From assembly GCF_001644565.1 (NCBI RefSeq), contig NZ_CP011387.1, forward strand, positions 666,501 to 730,500: DNA of 64,000 nt, written 5' to 3'. Position numbers and translations under genes: made by a program. Below are positions 56,108 through 64,000 of this stretch, piece after piece (position 1 is the first letter of the stretch; each line of letters begins with the position of its first letter). The DNA comes from Deinococcus puniceus. GTDB taxonomy: Bacteria; Deinococcota; Deinococci; Deinococcales; Deinococcaceae. The notes beneath the pieces were generated by a model. It was not told the origin of the DNA. It worked only from the letters and a program-made list of their open reading frames with translations, and did no database searches.

Positions 56108-59100
56108 GTGAAACTCAGTCGTTTGCCGCCCGGATTTGGGCTGGATACGGCGGCGCAGGCATTGGCGCTGCGCCAAGAAGCCGTGTCGGACGTGGAGCGC
56201 GAGTGGACAGACGCGGGCTGGAAGGCCACCGCCACCGTGCGCGACGGCGGCACCGACTTTCACGCGATGGCCGAACTGACGCCGCCGCCCGATCCGGTGC
56301 TGCGCTCTACGTCCTGCACCTGCGGGCGCTACCGCTGCCGTCATGTGGCGGCGCTGGTGCTGTCTGCCGATCCGCCCGATGCACCGCGCCCGGTCATGAA
56401 ATCTGGTGTGGGAGCGGGTTCTGCGGCTGCGGCAGGCGAGGGGGGGCCAGCCCGCGCCCCCGCCGTAGAACCGCTGGATGCCCGCGCCCAGCAGTGGCTC
56501 GCCAGCTTTGACGACAAAAAATCCGGCGGACGCGGGCGGCAATACGAGTTGCGTTACGTACTGCGGATCATGCCCGTGACTTCTCAGGGTGGCCCCGGCA
56601 GCATCCGGCGCGTGGCGGTGGGCGTGATGCGCGTGCCGGTGCGCGGCGACGTGGCCGAGGTGCGTTCTGCCGAGCATTACAGCCTGCCGCGCAACCTGTC
56701 GGCGGCTCCGGCCTTTGCCCGCCGCGACGCCGATTTACTGCGCCTGCTGGAAGTGGCTGCCACCGCCGCACACCTGCCGGGCCGCTGGGACGAAACCCTG
56801 CACGCGCTGGGCGACCACCCGGCCACCGACCTGCTGATAGAGCTGATGCTGGATTCGGGCCGCCTGTGCTGGGAAACCGCCGACGCCGTGCTGCACCGGG
56901 GCGAATCGGTGGAGGGGATGCCGGGATGGGCCACCGACGAACGCGGCATGCAGTTTCCGACCCTGACGGTTGAGGGTGCGGGAGAGGGAATACAGGGCGG
57001 CGTGGTTTTACCCTTGCCCCGGCCTTGGCTGGTGCGCCCCACCGAGTCCCAGCTGGTGCGCGTCACCACCCACACCGCGCCCGAACAGGTGGCCCGTTTT
57101 CTGGCTGGCCCCACCGTATCGCCCGCGCAGGCTGCGGCGTTGGCCCATGCGATTACGGCGGCGGGTGCGCCCCTGCCCGTGCCTCAAACCGTGCAGGTGC
57201 GCGAGGAACGCCTGCCCTTCACCCCTCAACTGCACCTGATGGGCCGCACCGTGACCATTCCCACCTACGAACGCTGGACGATGGTGATGAAAACCGAAAC
57301 CTTCCCTCTAGCCGAGTTGCGCCCTGCCTACGGGGGTTTGCCTATCCCGCAGGAGCCGGTGGTGTCGGCGGCCAACCGGGGCCGCGATGCGGGGCGCGAC
57401 GTGTCCACCCTGCCCGTACCCACCGTGTACCGCGACGGCATCCTGACCCGTGTGCCCCGCGACCCCGCTGCCGAGAAACAGGCCACCCGCGCCCTGTCCC
57501 GCGCAGGCTTTGCCACCATGCAGGACGTGTACGGCGAAGACTATGCCGTGCCCAGAGAACTCCGCGATCACCTGACGTTGGGCGACGATGAATCCTGGTT
57601 GGAATTTATGCGGGAGGGCCGATCCGATCTGGAAGCGCGGGGCTTTACCATTCATATTCACCCCGACTTCCCTCTGGCGGTGGCCGAAATCAGCGACTGG
57701 TACGGCGAAACCGAGGAAGGCGGCGGCAACGGCTGGTTTACGCTGGATTTGGGCATCGTCGTAGACGGCGAGCGCGTGAGCCTGATTCCCGTGCTGGCCG
57801 ACCTGATCGCCCGCCAGCCCGACCTGTTTACGGTAGAAGCCCTGAACGACCTGAAGGACGACGAAAGCATTTACGCCGCGCTGGGCGATGGCCGCCGCGT
57901 GGCGCTGCCTGCCGGACGGGTGCGGGCCATCCTGAGCGTGTTGGTGGAACTGAACCTGCGCGACATTCCCGATGGCCCCCTGCGCCTGCCCCTGCTGGAC
58001 GCCGCCCGATTGGCCCAACTGGAAGGCGCGGTGCAGGCCCGCTGGGTGGGCGCGGAACGCCTGCTGGAGCTGGGGCGCAAGCTGCGCGACTTTGGCGGCA
58101 TTCAGCCCGTCCAGCCGCCCGTGACCCTGAATGCCGAGTTGCGCCCGTACCAGTTGCAGGGCTTGGCGTGGCTGCAATTCCTGCGCGAGTACGAACTGGG
58201 CGGCATTTTGGCCGACGACATGGGGCTGGGCAAAACGGTCATGACCCTCGCCCACCTGCTGACCGAGAAGGCGGCGGGCCGTGCAGACCGCCCCAGCATG
58301 GTGGTGGCCCCCACCAGCGTGATCGGCAACTGGCAGGCCGAGGCCGCCCGCTTTGCCCCCAGCCTGCGCGTGCTGACCCTGCACGGCAAGGATCGCCGGG
58401 GCGAATTTGGCCGCATTCCCGACGCCGACCTGATCCTGACCACTTACCCGCTGCTGCCCCGCGACGTGGAACTCCTCAGCGGGCACGCCTTCCACATGCT
58501 GATTCTGGATGAGGCCCAGAACATTAAAAACAGCAAGACGGCAGCCGCCAAAGCCGCCGGAAGTCTGGACGCCCGCCACCGCCTGTGCCTGACCGGAACG
58601 CCGCTGGAAAACCATCTGGGCGAGTTGTGGTCACAGTTCAATTTCCTCGCGCCGGGGCTGCTGCACGATGAGCGCACCTTCCGCGAGCTGTACCGCACGC
58701 CCATAGAGAAGAAGGGCGACCCGCACCGCCGCGCCGCCCTTGCTGCCCGCGTGCGCCCGTTTATCCTGCGCCGCGAGAAGCGCGATGTGGCCCGCGAGTT
58801 GCCACCCAAAACCGAGATTCCGGTGCGTGTGACACTGGACGGCGATCAGCGCGACCTCTACGAAACCGTGCGCGTGACGATGGAAAGCCGGGTGCGGGAA
58901 GAATTGCAGGCGCGTGGGCTGGCGCGGTCTACGATTGCCATTCTGGACGCCCTCCTCAAACTCCGGCAGGCCGTCACCGATCCGCGCCTCGTGAAGTTGG
59001 ACGCCGCCCGCAAGGTCAAGGGCAATGCCAAGCTGGACTGGCTGGAATCCAACCTGCCCCAGATGATCGAGGAAGGCCGCCGCGTCCTGATTTTCAGCGG

Positions 59101-59551
59101 ATTCGCCACCTTGTTGGGCCACTTGGAAGACACCCTCAAGGCCCGCAACATTCCTTATTCCAAAATCACGGGGCAGACGCAGAAGCGTCAGGAGCAGATC
59201 GACGCCTTCCAGTCGGGAGAGACGCACGTGTTCCTGATTACGCTCAAGGCGGGCGGCGTGGGCCTAAACCTGACTGCCGCCGATACGGTCATCCACTACG
59301 ATCCGTGGTGGAATCCCGCCGCCGAGGATCAGGCCACCGACCGGGCCTACCGCATCGGGCAGGACAAGCCTGTGTTCGTGTACAAGCTGATCGCGGCGGG
59401 CAGTGTGGAGGAAAAGATTCTGGATTTGCAGGCGCGGAAGGCAGCGCTGGCACGCGGGATTCTGGATGGCGGTCTGAGTGACGCCACGCAGTTGACGACG
59501 CATGACTTAGACGGTCTGTTTGCTCCGTTGGAGGATGGGGAAGAGGATTAG
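56108..59551 (+). CDS. SNF2-family helicase with SWIM zinc finger
   Basis: 1147 residues. N-terminal SWIM finger CTCGRYRCRH (CxC...CxH, near residue 75). A long linker and SNF2-associated beta region follow (about 140-660). The two RecA lobes are C-terminal: motif I ILADDMGLGKTVMT, Ia VVAPTSVIGNW, II LDEAQNIKNS, III LTGTPLENHLGELWSQFNFL, IV RVLIFSGFATLLG, V TLKAGGVGLNLTAADTVIHY and VI DQATDRAYRIGQ. It is the bacterial SWIM-SNF2 type of protein, which translocates on duplex DNA; its target complex is unknown. GTG start, GGTCAGGG upstream. Confidence 0.93.
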   Translation: MKLSRLPPGFGLDTAAQALALRQEAVSDVEREWTDAGWKATATVRDGGTDFHAMAELTPPPDPVLRSTSCTCGRYRCRHVAALVLSADPPDAPRPVMKSGVGAGSAAAAGEGGPARAPAVEPLDARAQQWLASFDDKKSGGRGRQYELRYVLRIMPVTSQGGPGSIRRVAVGVMRVPVRGDVAEVRSAEHYSLPRNLSAAPAFARRDADLLRLLEVAATAAHLPGRWDETLHALGDHPATDLLIELMLDSGRLCWETADAVLHRGESVEGMPGWATDERGMQFPTLTVEGAGEGIQGGVVLPLPRPWLVRPTESQLVRVTTHTAPEQVARFLAGPTVSPAQAAALAHAITAAGAPLPVPQTVQVREERLPFTPQLHLMGRTVTIPTYERWTMVMKTETFPLAELRPAYGGLPIPQEPVVSAANRGRDAGRDVSTLPVPTVYRDGILTRVPRDPAAEKQATRALSRAGFATMQDVYGEDYAVPRELRDHLTLGDDESWLEFMREGRSDLEARGFTIHIHPDFPLAVAEISDWYGETEEGGGNGWFTLDLGIVVDGERVSLIPVLADLIARQPDLFTVEALNDLKDDESIYAALGDGRRVALPAGRVRAILSVLVELNLRDIPDGPLRLPLLDAARLAQLEGAVQARWVGAERLLELGRKLRDFGGIQPVQPPVTLNAELRPYQLQGLAWLQFLREYELGGILADDMGLGKTVMTLAHLLTEKAAGRADRPSMVVAPTSVIGNWQAEAARFAPSLRVLTLHGKDRRGEFGRIPDADLILTTYPLLPRDVELLSGHAFHMLILDEAQNIKNSKTAAAKAAGSLDARHRLCLTGTPLENHLGELWSQFNFLAPGLLHDERTFRELYRTPIEKKGDPHRRAALAARVRPFILRREKRDVARELPPKTEIPVRVTLDGDQRDLYETVRVTMESRVREELQARGLARSTIAILDALLKLRQAVTDPRLVKLDAARKVKGNAKLDWLESNLPQMIEEGRRVLIFSGFATLLGHLEDTLKARNIPYSKITGQTQKRQEQIDAFQSGETHVFLITLKAGGVGLNLTAADTVIHYDPWWNPAAEDQATDRAYRIGQDKPVFVYKLIAAGSVEEKILDLQARKAALARGILDGGLSDATQLTTHDLDGLFAPLEDGEED

Positions 59552-59899
59552 GGCAGGGGCGTCTGCGGGGGAAAGGCGGGTGGGATTGGGGGTTGTTGGT
59601 CTTGTCCCACGTTGGATTCCCCCACCCCCCAGCCCCCGCCCCCAAAGGGTGCAGGGGAGTTTGTCGCTCCGCTGAGGAGGATTGATCTTGTCGCATCCAG
59701 ACTCGGCTAAATCGTTCATTTGAAGCGGAATTGCCAGTCGTCTTGACACTGGAATTGGCCCGCGCGTTGCACGCACGACGGCCTCACATGGAATCAGCGG
59801 CGGTGTTTTTGGTGTGCCACAAGGGAAACCAAGCTCTTGCCACCGCCTATCAGTCCGAATTATTCACTCCACGATCCACAGGTTTACGATCCCGCCCGC
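59552..59899. other. Convergent intergenic region, no gene seen
   Basis: 348 nt between the SNF2 and anti-sigma gene ends. It contains a C/G-rich tract (59625-59665) resembling a decayed family B core and a TTGACA-like word near 59741, but no supported promoter, terminator or reading frame. Confidence 0.4.
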
Positions 59900-61123
59900 T
59901 TACACGTCGCTCAGATCGGGCATCAGCATCAGTAGGCCGCGCGTGGCGTCGGCTAAGGCCAAGTGTCCATCTGGCAGGGCGGCAATGTCCATCGGGGTGC
60001 CGAAGGTGCGCTGGCGGGTCACGCGGAAGCTTTGCAGATCGACTACGCTCACCGTGCCGCCCCGGTCTGTCAGGTAGGCTTTGCCGTCCATCACGCTGAA
60101 TTTGTCTGGATTGCCCTTCAGTTTCAGCGTGCGCCTCACCTGTCCATCGTCGGCCAGTTCCAGCAGGCGGCCCTGTACGTCCAGCACCAGCACGCCGCCT
60201 GCCCACTGCTCTAGACCTACAGGTGCGCCGCCCACCGCGTAGGTGTCCAGCAGTTGCCCCCCGTCGCCCGACAGCACAAAGAGTTCCCCGGTGCTGTGGC
60301 TAGTGGCCAGCAGGCGGTTCCCGACGTGCAGCACGGCGTCCATGTATTCGGCTTCGGGCATGGGGGCGGCTTGGGCCAAAGCGCGCCGAGTGGTATCTGC
60401 ATCATTCGGGCCGCCAAACACCAACAGTTCCCCGCTGGCCGCTGTTTTCACGAAGATTCGTCCAGCGTCTACCGAAAGTCCCGCTGCGCCGCCCGGTGTG
60501 GCGAATCGGCGTTCTACCTGGCCCTGCGCCACGTTCAGCACGATCAATTGGCTGTTGGCGGCGTCCAGCAGGTAAGCGCGGCCCCCCGCGTATACGGCTT
60601 CGGTAAACCACGCGGGCTGAGCGGTCTCTAGGCTCACGCGGCGCAGTTTGCCGTCCGGAGCGCGAATGACCAGCGGAGCGCCGGAGCTTTTGCTGGAGGC
60701 AAACACCACGCTGTCTCCGGCGCTGACCACCACATCGGCCCGCAATAGCGCAGGCTGGGGCCACAGCACAAAGGCGGCGACGGCGGCAGCCAGGCCAAGG
60801 CTAGTGGGCAGCCAGAGGGCAAGGTTCGGGCGCTTTCGTGGGGCGGGGTTAATGCTCTGAATACTGTTGCGGGCGCTGTTCAGCACACGCGCACGCAGTT
60901 CGGCAGGTGGCGCGACTTCGGGGGCAGCTTGCAGCACGCCGCCCAGCACTTGCCGCAGTTCGGCGGCCTCACGCTGGCAGTCGGCGCAGGTTTGCAGGTG
61001 TGCCCGCACGCGCTCCGTTTCCGCTTCAGAGGCGATGCCCAGCAGCACGGCGCTCAGGTCTTCGCGGCAAGCTTCACAGTCTGAATTGTTGATGCCCTGT
61101 CCGCTCCATTCCTGCCCGTTCAT
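59900..61123 (-). CDS. Membrane anti-sigma factor with beta-propeller
   Basis: 407 residues. N-terminal zinc-finger anti-sigma domain (HxxxCxxC type; visible as CEACREDLSAVLLG and HLQTCADCQREAAELR, residues 16-58), one membrane helix (WLPTSLGLAAAVAAFVLWP, about 105-123), then an extracytoplasmic domain of repeated short beta motifs (AYLLDAANSQLIVLNVAQGQ, TGELFVLSGDGGQLLDTYAV) that looks like a seven-bladed or similar beta-propeller. It should sequester the ECF sigma encoded just upstream and may sense an envelope signal through the propeller. Its ATG overlaps the sigma stop by 4 nt (ATGA). Confidence 0.85.
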   Translation of the reverse strand: MNGQEWSGQGINNSDCEACREDLSAVLLGIASEAETERVRAHLQTCADCQREAAELRQVLGGVLQAAPEVAPPAELRARVLNSARNSIQSINPAPRKRPNLALWLPTSLGLAAAVAAFVLWPQPALLRADVVVSAGDSVVFASSKSSGAPLVIRAPDGKLRRVSLETAQPAWFTEAVYAGGRAYLLDAANSQLIVLNVAQGQVERRFATPGGAAGLSVDAGRIFVKTAASGELLVFGGPNDADTTRRALAQAAPMPEAEYMDAVLHVGNRLLATSHSTGELFVLSGDGGQLLDTYAVGGAPVGLEQWAGGVLVLDVQGRLLELADDGQVRRTLKLKGNPDKFSVMDGKAYLTDRGGTVSVVDLQSFRVTRQRTFGTPMDIAALPDGHLALADATRGLLMLMPDLSDV

Positions 61124-61719
61124 AAGCTCTCTCCCTCCTGGCCCAGCACCCCGCGCAGACGGTCTAGCGCGTACTTCAAGCGGCTTTTGACCGTGCCCAC
61201 CGGAACCGACATGGCCGCCGCGATGTCTTCACGTGTTTCGCCCCGAAAAAAGGCCCGCTCCACCGTTTCGCGCTGTACAGGTTTCAGAGTGTGCAGCGCG
61301 GCCTGAATCTGTTCGGCGCGGGCGCGTTCCTCGGCGGTGGCCTGCAAGTTCACGCGCTCATCGGGGAAGGGAAGGGGCAGCCCCTCGGCGTCGTCCAGCG
61401 GCAGGTGAACGCGCCCGCCACGCAGCTTGGAAATGGCCGCATGGCGCACCACCGTCAGAAAGAAGGTGGGAAACGAAGCCCGCGCCGGATCGAACAAGCC
61501 CGGTTTCTCCCAAACCTTCAGAAAGGCGTCGTGCACGATGTCCTGCGCCTGAGCCGCGTCTTTGAGGATGTACAACGCAACGCCATAGGCGGCGCGGCTG
61601 TGGCGGTCATACAGCGTTGCCAATGCTGCCTCGTCGCGCCGAGTAAAGCGGGCCAGCAGCGCCGCGTCGGGTTCGTCTGGCAGGGTCTGAAGGCTAGGCA
61701 CCTGCTCGCTGGGGCGCAT
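61120..61719 (-). CDS. ECF sigma factor
   Basis: 199 residues. Sigma region 2: LYDRHSRAAYGVALYILKDA and AQDIVHDAFLKVWEKPGLFD; region 4: LKPVQRETVERAFFRGETRE and DIAAAMSVPVGTVKSRLKYA (helix-turn-helix). The frame extends to 61986, but the ATG at 61719 has TAGTGT 7 nt upstream and starts the sigma domain; an ATG at 61782 is another option. It is coupled with its anti-sigma gene and divergent from yceI. ECF-type promoter motifs occur in both directions upstream. Confidence 0.88.
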   Translation of the reverse strand: MRPSEQVPSLQTLPDEPDAALLARFTRRDEAALATLYDRHSRAAYGVALYILKDAAQAQDIVHDAFLKVWEKPGLFDPARASFPTFFLTVVRHAAISKLRGGRVHLPLDDAEGLPLPFPDERVNLQATAEERARAEQIQAALHTLKPVQRETVERAFFRGETREDIAAAMSVPVGTVKSRLKYALDRLRGVLGQEGESL

Positions 61720-61726
61720 CACGGAC

Positions 61727-61732
61727 ACACTA
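61727..61732 (-). promoter_or_regulatory. -10 box of leaderless ECF gene
   Basis: TAGTGT, 7 nt before the ATG at 61719; a possible housekeeping promoter in addition to the ECF-type one at 61815. Confidence 0.5.
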
Positions 61733-61814
61733 ACCGAACTGGCCGCTGCCGGATGCCTGCCCCCGCCATACACGCTCAACATTGCCGCCCACGCCCCGTC
61801 CTCATACAAACCTA

Positions 61815-61840
61815 TACGCCCGCCGCGCCGGAAAAGTTCA
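61815..61840 (-). promoter_or_regulatory. ECF-type promoter toward the sigma gene
   Basis: On the minus strand TGAACT, 16 nt, CGTA. Matches the motif of the two plus-strand copies at 61865 and 61949 and suggests autoregulation. Confidence 0.5.
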
Positions 61841-61864
61841 GGGCGAAGGCCGCCGCGCCGGAAT

Positions 61865-61890
61865 TGAACCTTTGCCCCCGCCCCCGCGTA
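61865..61890 (+). promoter_or_regulatory. ECF-type promoter 1 toward yceI
   Basis: TGAACC, 16-nt C-rich spacer, CGTA. Confidence 0.55.
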
Positions 61891-61948
61891 CAGGTCATCA
61901 GCAGGACAGGCCCGGTGGGGCGCAGCCCAGGCTTTGAAACACAGGCTT

Positions 61949-61975
61949 TGAACCTTTTGCCCCACCCCCGGCGTA
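61949..61975 (+). promoter_or_regulatory. ECF-type promoter 2 toward yceI
   Basis: TGAACC, 17-nt C-rich spacer, CGTA; transcription would begin about 30 nt before the yceI ATG. Confidence 0.6.
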
Positions 61976-62015
61976 CAAGCTTTCAAGAGTAGATCCGCTC
62001 CAAAGGAGAACAGTT

Positions 62016-62597
62016 ATGAAGCCCCCAATGGGCGCAGCCTTCGGCGCTGTGCTGACCCTGACCCTTGCTTTTGGCGGCCTGGCCGCAGCACAAACGGCCA
62101 CTTCCTACGCCGCCGTGACCGCTGCTGGCACACCTCAGGCCCAGTTCAATTTCCGGGTCACGCTGATTCCGGTGCCGGGGCGGGTGCAGCAAGTCACCGC
62201 CACCCTAAAGCTTGACCCACTGCGGCCCCAGGACGTGACCGGAACCGTGCGAGTCCCCCTGAAAACGCTGATGACGGGCATCAAGTTGCGCGACGAACAC
62301 GCCCGCAATTACCTCAAGGCGGGGCAATTCCCCCTCGCCACCTTCCGGGTGGGCAAGCTCAGCGGCATTACCGCGCTTCCGGTGGGGCAAGAGGTCAGCG
62401 GGCGGGTCAACGGAGAGTTCACGCTGGCCGGGGTCACGCGTCCACTTTCCGCGCCTGTCACGCTGCGGCGAGAAGCATCGGGCCGCATCACCGTTGCCAC
62501 CCAGTTCGACATTCCGCTGGGGGAGTACGGCGTTCAGATTCGCGGGGCCGATAAAAACACCGACGTCCGGCTGATGTTCGCCGTGGCCGCCAAGTAA
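62016..62597 (+). CDS. YceI-family exported isoprenoid-binding protein
   Basis: 193 residues with a signal peptide (AAFGAVLTLTLAFGGLAAAQ, cleaved near residue 26) and a YceI lipocalin-like barrel: GTVRVPLKTLMTGIKLRDEH, RNYLKAGQFPLATFRV, VNGEFTLAGVTRPLSAPVTL, DIPLGEYGVQIRG. YceI proteins bind polyisoprenoids in the periplasm and are often under stress sigma control. AAGGAG lies 8 nt upstream of the ATG. Two ECF-type promoters precede it; DM13 follows 60 nt later. Confidence 0.88.
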   Translation: MKPPMGAAFGAVLTLTLAFGGLAAAQTATSYAAVTAAGTPQAQFNFRVTLIPVPGRVQQVTATLKLDPLRPQDVTGTVRVPLKTLMTGIKLRDEHARNYLKAGQFPLATFRVGKLSGITALPVGQEVSGRVNGEFTLAGVTRPLSAPVTLRREASGRITVATQFDIPLGEYGVQIRGADKNTDVRLMFAVAAK

Positions 62598-62657
62598 TCC
62601 AAGCCCACTTTTCCCCGCCCTCTCATTCCCGCGCGCTTATTACACAGGAGAACCACC

Positions 62658-63125
62658 ATGACCCAGATTCACTTTTTCCGCACCGTGACCGCCGCCCTTG
62701 CCCTGACCCTCACCGCCGCCGTTGCCCAGACCATGACCGACACGCCCATGAAGGACACCGCGCCCATGACAAGCAGCATGTCGGGCAGCATGAAGGCCGT
62801 CCGGCAGGGCAATTTCCGCGCCCTGGAAGCTCCCACGCAGGGCAAGGCCGCCCTGACCAAAACCGCCACCGGATACACGCTGACCCTGACGGGCCTGAAA
62901 ACCGAACCCGGCCCAGACCTGAAGATCCTTCTATTCGCGGGCAACCTGACCAGCGCAGGTGCCAATCCCAAAGTCGCGGGCAAGTACTTGCAAGTGGGTG
63001 AGCTGAAGAAATTCAGCGGCAACTTTACCTACAAGATTGCCAGCAAAGATCTCGCCAAATACACCAGCGTCGTCATCTGGTGCGATCAGGCGGCGGCGGG
63101 GTTTGCGATTGCCAATCTGAAGTAA
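62658..63125 (+). CDS. DM13-domain exported protein
   Basis: 155 residues. Signal peptide (TVTAALALTLTAAVAQ), a Met/Thr/Ser-rich stretch (residues 26-46), then a DM13 domain (about 47-155) with GKAALTKTATGYTLTLTGLK, GPDLKILLFAGNL and VIWCDQAAAGFAIANL, where the Cys is the conserved putative redox residue. DM13 domains are thought to bind heme or act in electron transfer. AGGAG lies upstream. Probably co-transcribed with yceI from the ECF promoters. Confidence 0.85.
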   Translation: MTQIHFFRTVTAALALTLTAAVAQTMTDTPMKDTAPMTSSMSGSMKAVRQGNFRALEAPTQGKAALTKTATGYTLTLTGLKTEPGPDLKILLFAGNLTSAGANPKVAGKYLQVGELKKFSGNFTYKIASKDLAKYTSVVIWCDQAAAGFAIANLK

Positions 63126-63210
63126 GGGTGTGGGACGTGGGTTGTGGAAAGGGCAACAGATGCTGTTTGCGTCTGCTGTTCCTACTGCCGATAACCCGCG
63201 TCCCACACCC
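63126..63210. repeat. Large stem-loop between DM13 and nitroreductase genes
   Basis: 18-bp arms GGGTGTGGGACGTGGGTT / AACCCGCGTCCCACACCC (one G-T wobble) enclose an inner hairpin CAGATGC / GCGTCTG. It could terminate yceI-DM13 mRNA or protect its end, though no T-run follows. Confidence 0.6.
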
Positions 63211-63218
63211 CAATTCTC

Positions 63219-63224
63219 TACACT
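63219..63224 (+). promoter_or_regulatory. -10 box of leaderless nitroreductase gene
   Basis: TACACT, 6 nt before the ATG at 63231. Confidence 0.6.
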
Positions 63225-63230
63225 CCCCCC

Positions 63231-64000
63231 ATGCTTCCCCGCACTCCCGAAGAAGTCCGCGCCTTTTTTGATGCCCACCGCACCGTTCGGCAGTACCGCA
63301 CGCAGGAAGACGGCTCGCCGCTGCCCCTGCCGCCCGAACACCTAGAGGTCATCCTGCACGCCGCGCAGCGTGCGCCCACCGACGCCACCGCGCAACTGTA
63401 TTCACTGATTCGGCTCAGCAGCCCAGCGGCGCGGCAGGCAGTAGCCGCCCTGACCACCAACGCGCACATCGCCACCGCTTCCGAGGCGTTCGTGGTCTGC
63501 GCCGACGTTCACCGGGTCTCGCGGCTCTTGGAAGTGGGCGGGCATGCCGGGGGAGACTTTCCCGCTATCGCCGTGCATTTTGGCATTGGAGATTCTGTAC
63601 TGGCGGGCCAAAACTTGCTGCTGGCCGCCGAACTCTTGGGCTATCAGGGCTGCTGGATCGGCGGCGTCATGAATGGGCTGGACGGCCTGATAGACGTGCT
63701 GGCGCTGCCTGCCGGAGTGTTGCCCTTTGCCGCCCTGACCATCGGCACGCCCGCCGAGGAAGCCCCGCACCGCCCACGCCTGCCCCGCGAACTGGTCATT
63801 CATACCGACGCTTACCGCCCCGCCGCTCCCGAAGAACTCTTGGCAGGCATAGAAATCATGAATCCGATTGCCGCACGTGAGGGTAAACCCGGCGATTGGC
63901 TGCGGCTGCTGCGTTCGTACTTTGGTGCGGGTGGCGGCATGGAGGGGCGCGAACCGGGGTTGCGAGCGGCCCTGAAGCGGCAGGGGATGTGGGCGGGGGA
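63231..64000 (+). CDS. Nitroreductase, NfsA/FRP type (truncated by window edge)
   Basis: 256 residues visible, no stop before the edge. Opens LPRTPEEVRAFFDAHRTVRQ; the flavin site is in HAAQRAPTDATAQLYSLIRL, and the domain continues with AGQNLLLAAELLGYQGCWIG and PVGVLPF-like PAGVLPFAALTIGTPAEEAP. FMN-dependent NAD(P)H oxidoreductase of the NfsA/FRP branch, which reduces nitro compounds or quinones. The ATG follows TACACT by 6 nt, so the transcript should be leaderless. Confidence 0.85.
   Translation, partial: MLPRTPEEVRAFFDAHRTVRQYRTQEDGSPLPLPPEHLEVILHAAQRAPTDATAQLYSLIRLSSPAARQAVAALTTNAHIATASEAFVVCADVHRVSRLLEVGGHAGGDFPAIAVHFGIGDSVLAGQNLLLAAELLGYQGCWIGGVMNGLDGLIDVLALPAGVLPFAALTIGTPAEEAPHRPRLPRELVIHTDAYRPAAPEELLAGIEIMNPIAAREGKPGDWLRLLRSYFGAGGGMEGREPGLRAALKRQGMWAG

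Noticed and set aside
57308..58615. 435-codon minus-strand frame inside the SNF2 gene
   Set aside because: Antisense shadow; the plus strand carries all helicase motifs.

Overview
The window is about 64 kb of a high-GC bacterial chromosome that reads as a Deinococcus (or close relative). Supporting signs are a single-chain glycyl-tRNA synthetase, a Mug glycosylase of the Deinococcus type, a pilM-N-O-P-Q cluster in a genome also carrying Asp23/FakA, and, most tellingly, some twenty genes whose start codon lies 5-7 nt after a TANNNT -10 box. That is the leaderless-mRNA layout known from this genus. There is no prophage, CRISPR array or intact insertion sequence; nearly all genes are chromosomal housekeeping, envelope or stress genes.

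Layout: 1-7.2 kb holds a truncated membrane protein, hisA, a GT4 glycosyltransferase, tRNA-Leu(CAG) and the transglutaminase / alpha-E / circularly permuted ATP-grasp trio. 7.4-12.5 kb holds a HAD phosphatase, a twin-ABC ATPase and an SPFH-NfeD operon. 12.6-19.2 kb holds rplM-rpsI, a lipoprotein and the aroC-aroK-aroB-aroQ shikimate cluster, followed by the type IV pilus operon pilMNOPQ (19.4-25.6 kb). 26-37 kb has murF, asp23-fakA, a ParB-like protein, a YedY-like oxidoreductase, mug, a soluble sugar-dehydrogenase-like lipoprotein and comM. 37-44 kb has a thioesterase, a DUF402 protein, purN, an M20 peptidase and an hspR-nudix-phosphatase operon. 44-53 kb has a LysR gene with its operator, cysS, a DUF697 protein, a second phosphatase, a Rieske protein, glyS and ldh. 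53-64 kb has an alpha/beta hydrolase, a SNF2 helicase, an ECF sigma / anti-sigma pair divergent from yceI and a DM13 gene, and a truncated nitroreductase.

Regulation is the richest part. Two aminoacyl-tRNA synthetase genes have amino-acid-sensing leaders of different kinds: cysS follows a leaderless 15-codon peptide with adjacent Cys codons and an intrinsic terminator, and glyS follows a T-box-like leader. The hspR gene encodes a tandem double HspR and has a HAIR-like element over its promoter. The ECF sigma gene is separated from yceI by three ECF-type promoter motifs, one facing the sigma gene and two facing yceI.

At least five families of small intergenic repeats recur. One is a 120-bp MITE with TA duplications whose two copies both sit exactly in a TAA stop codon, converting it to TAG. 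Another has inverted ends that change together between copies.
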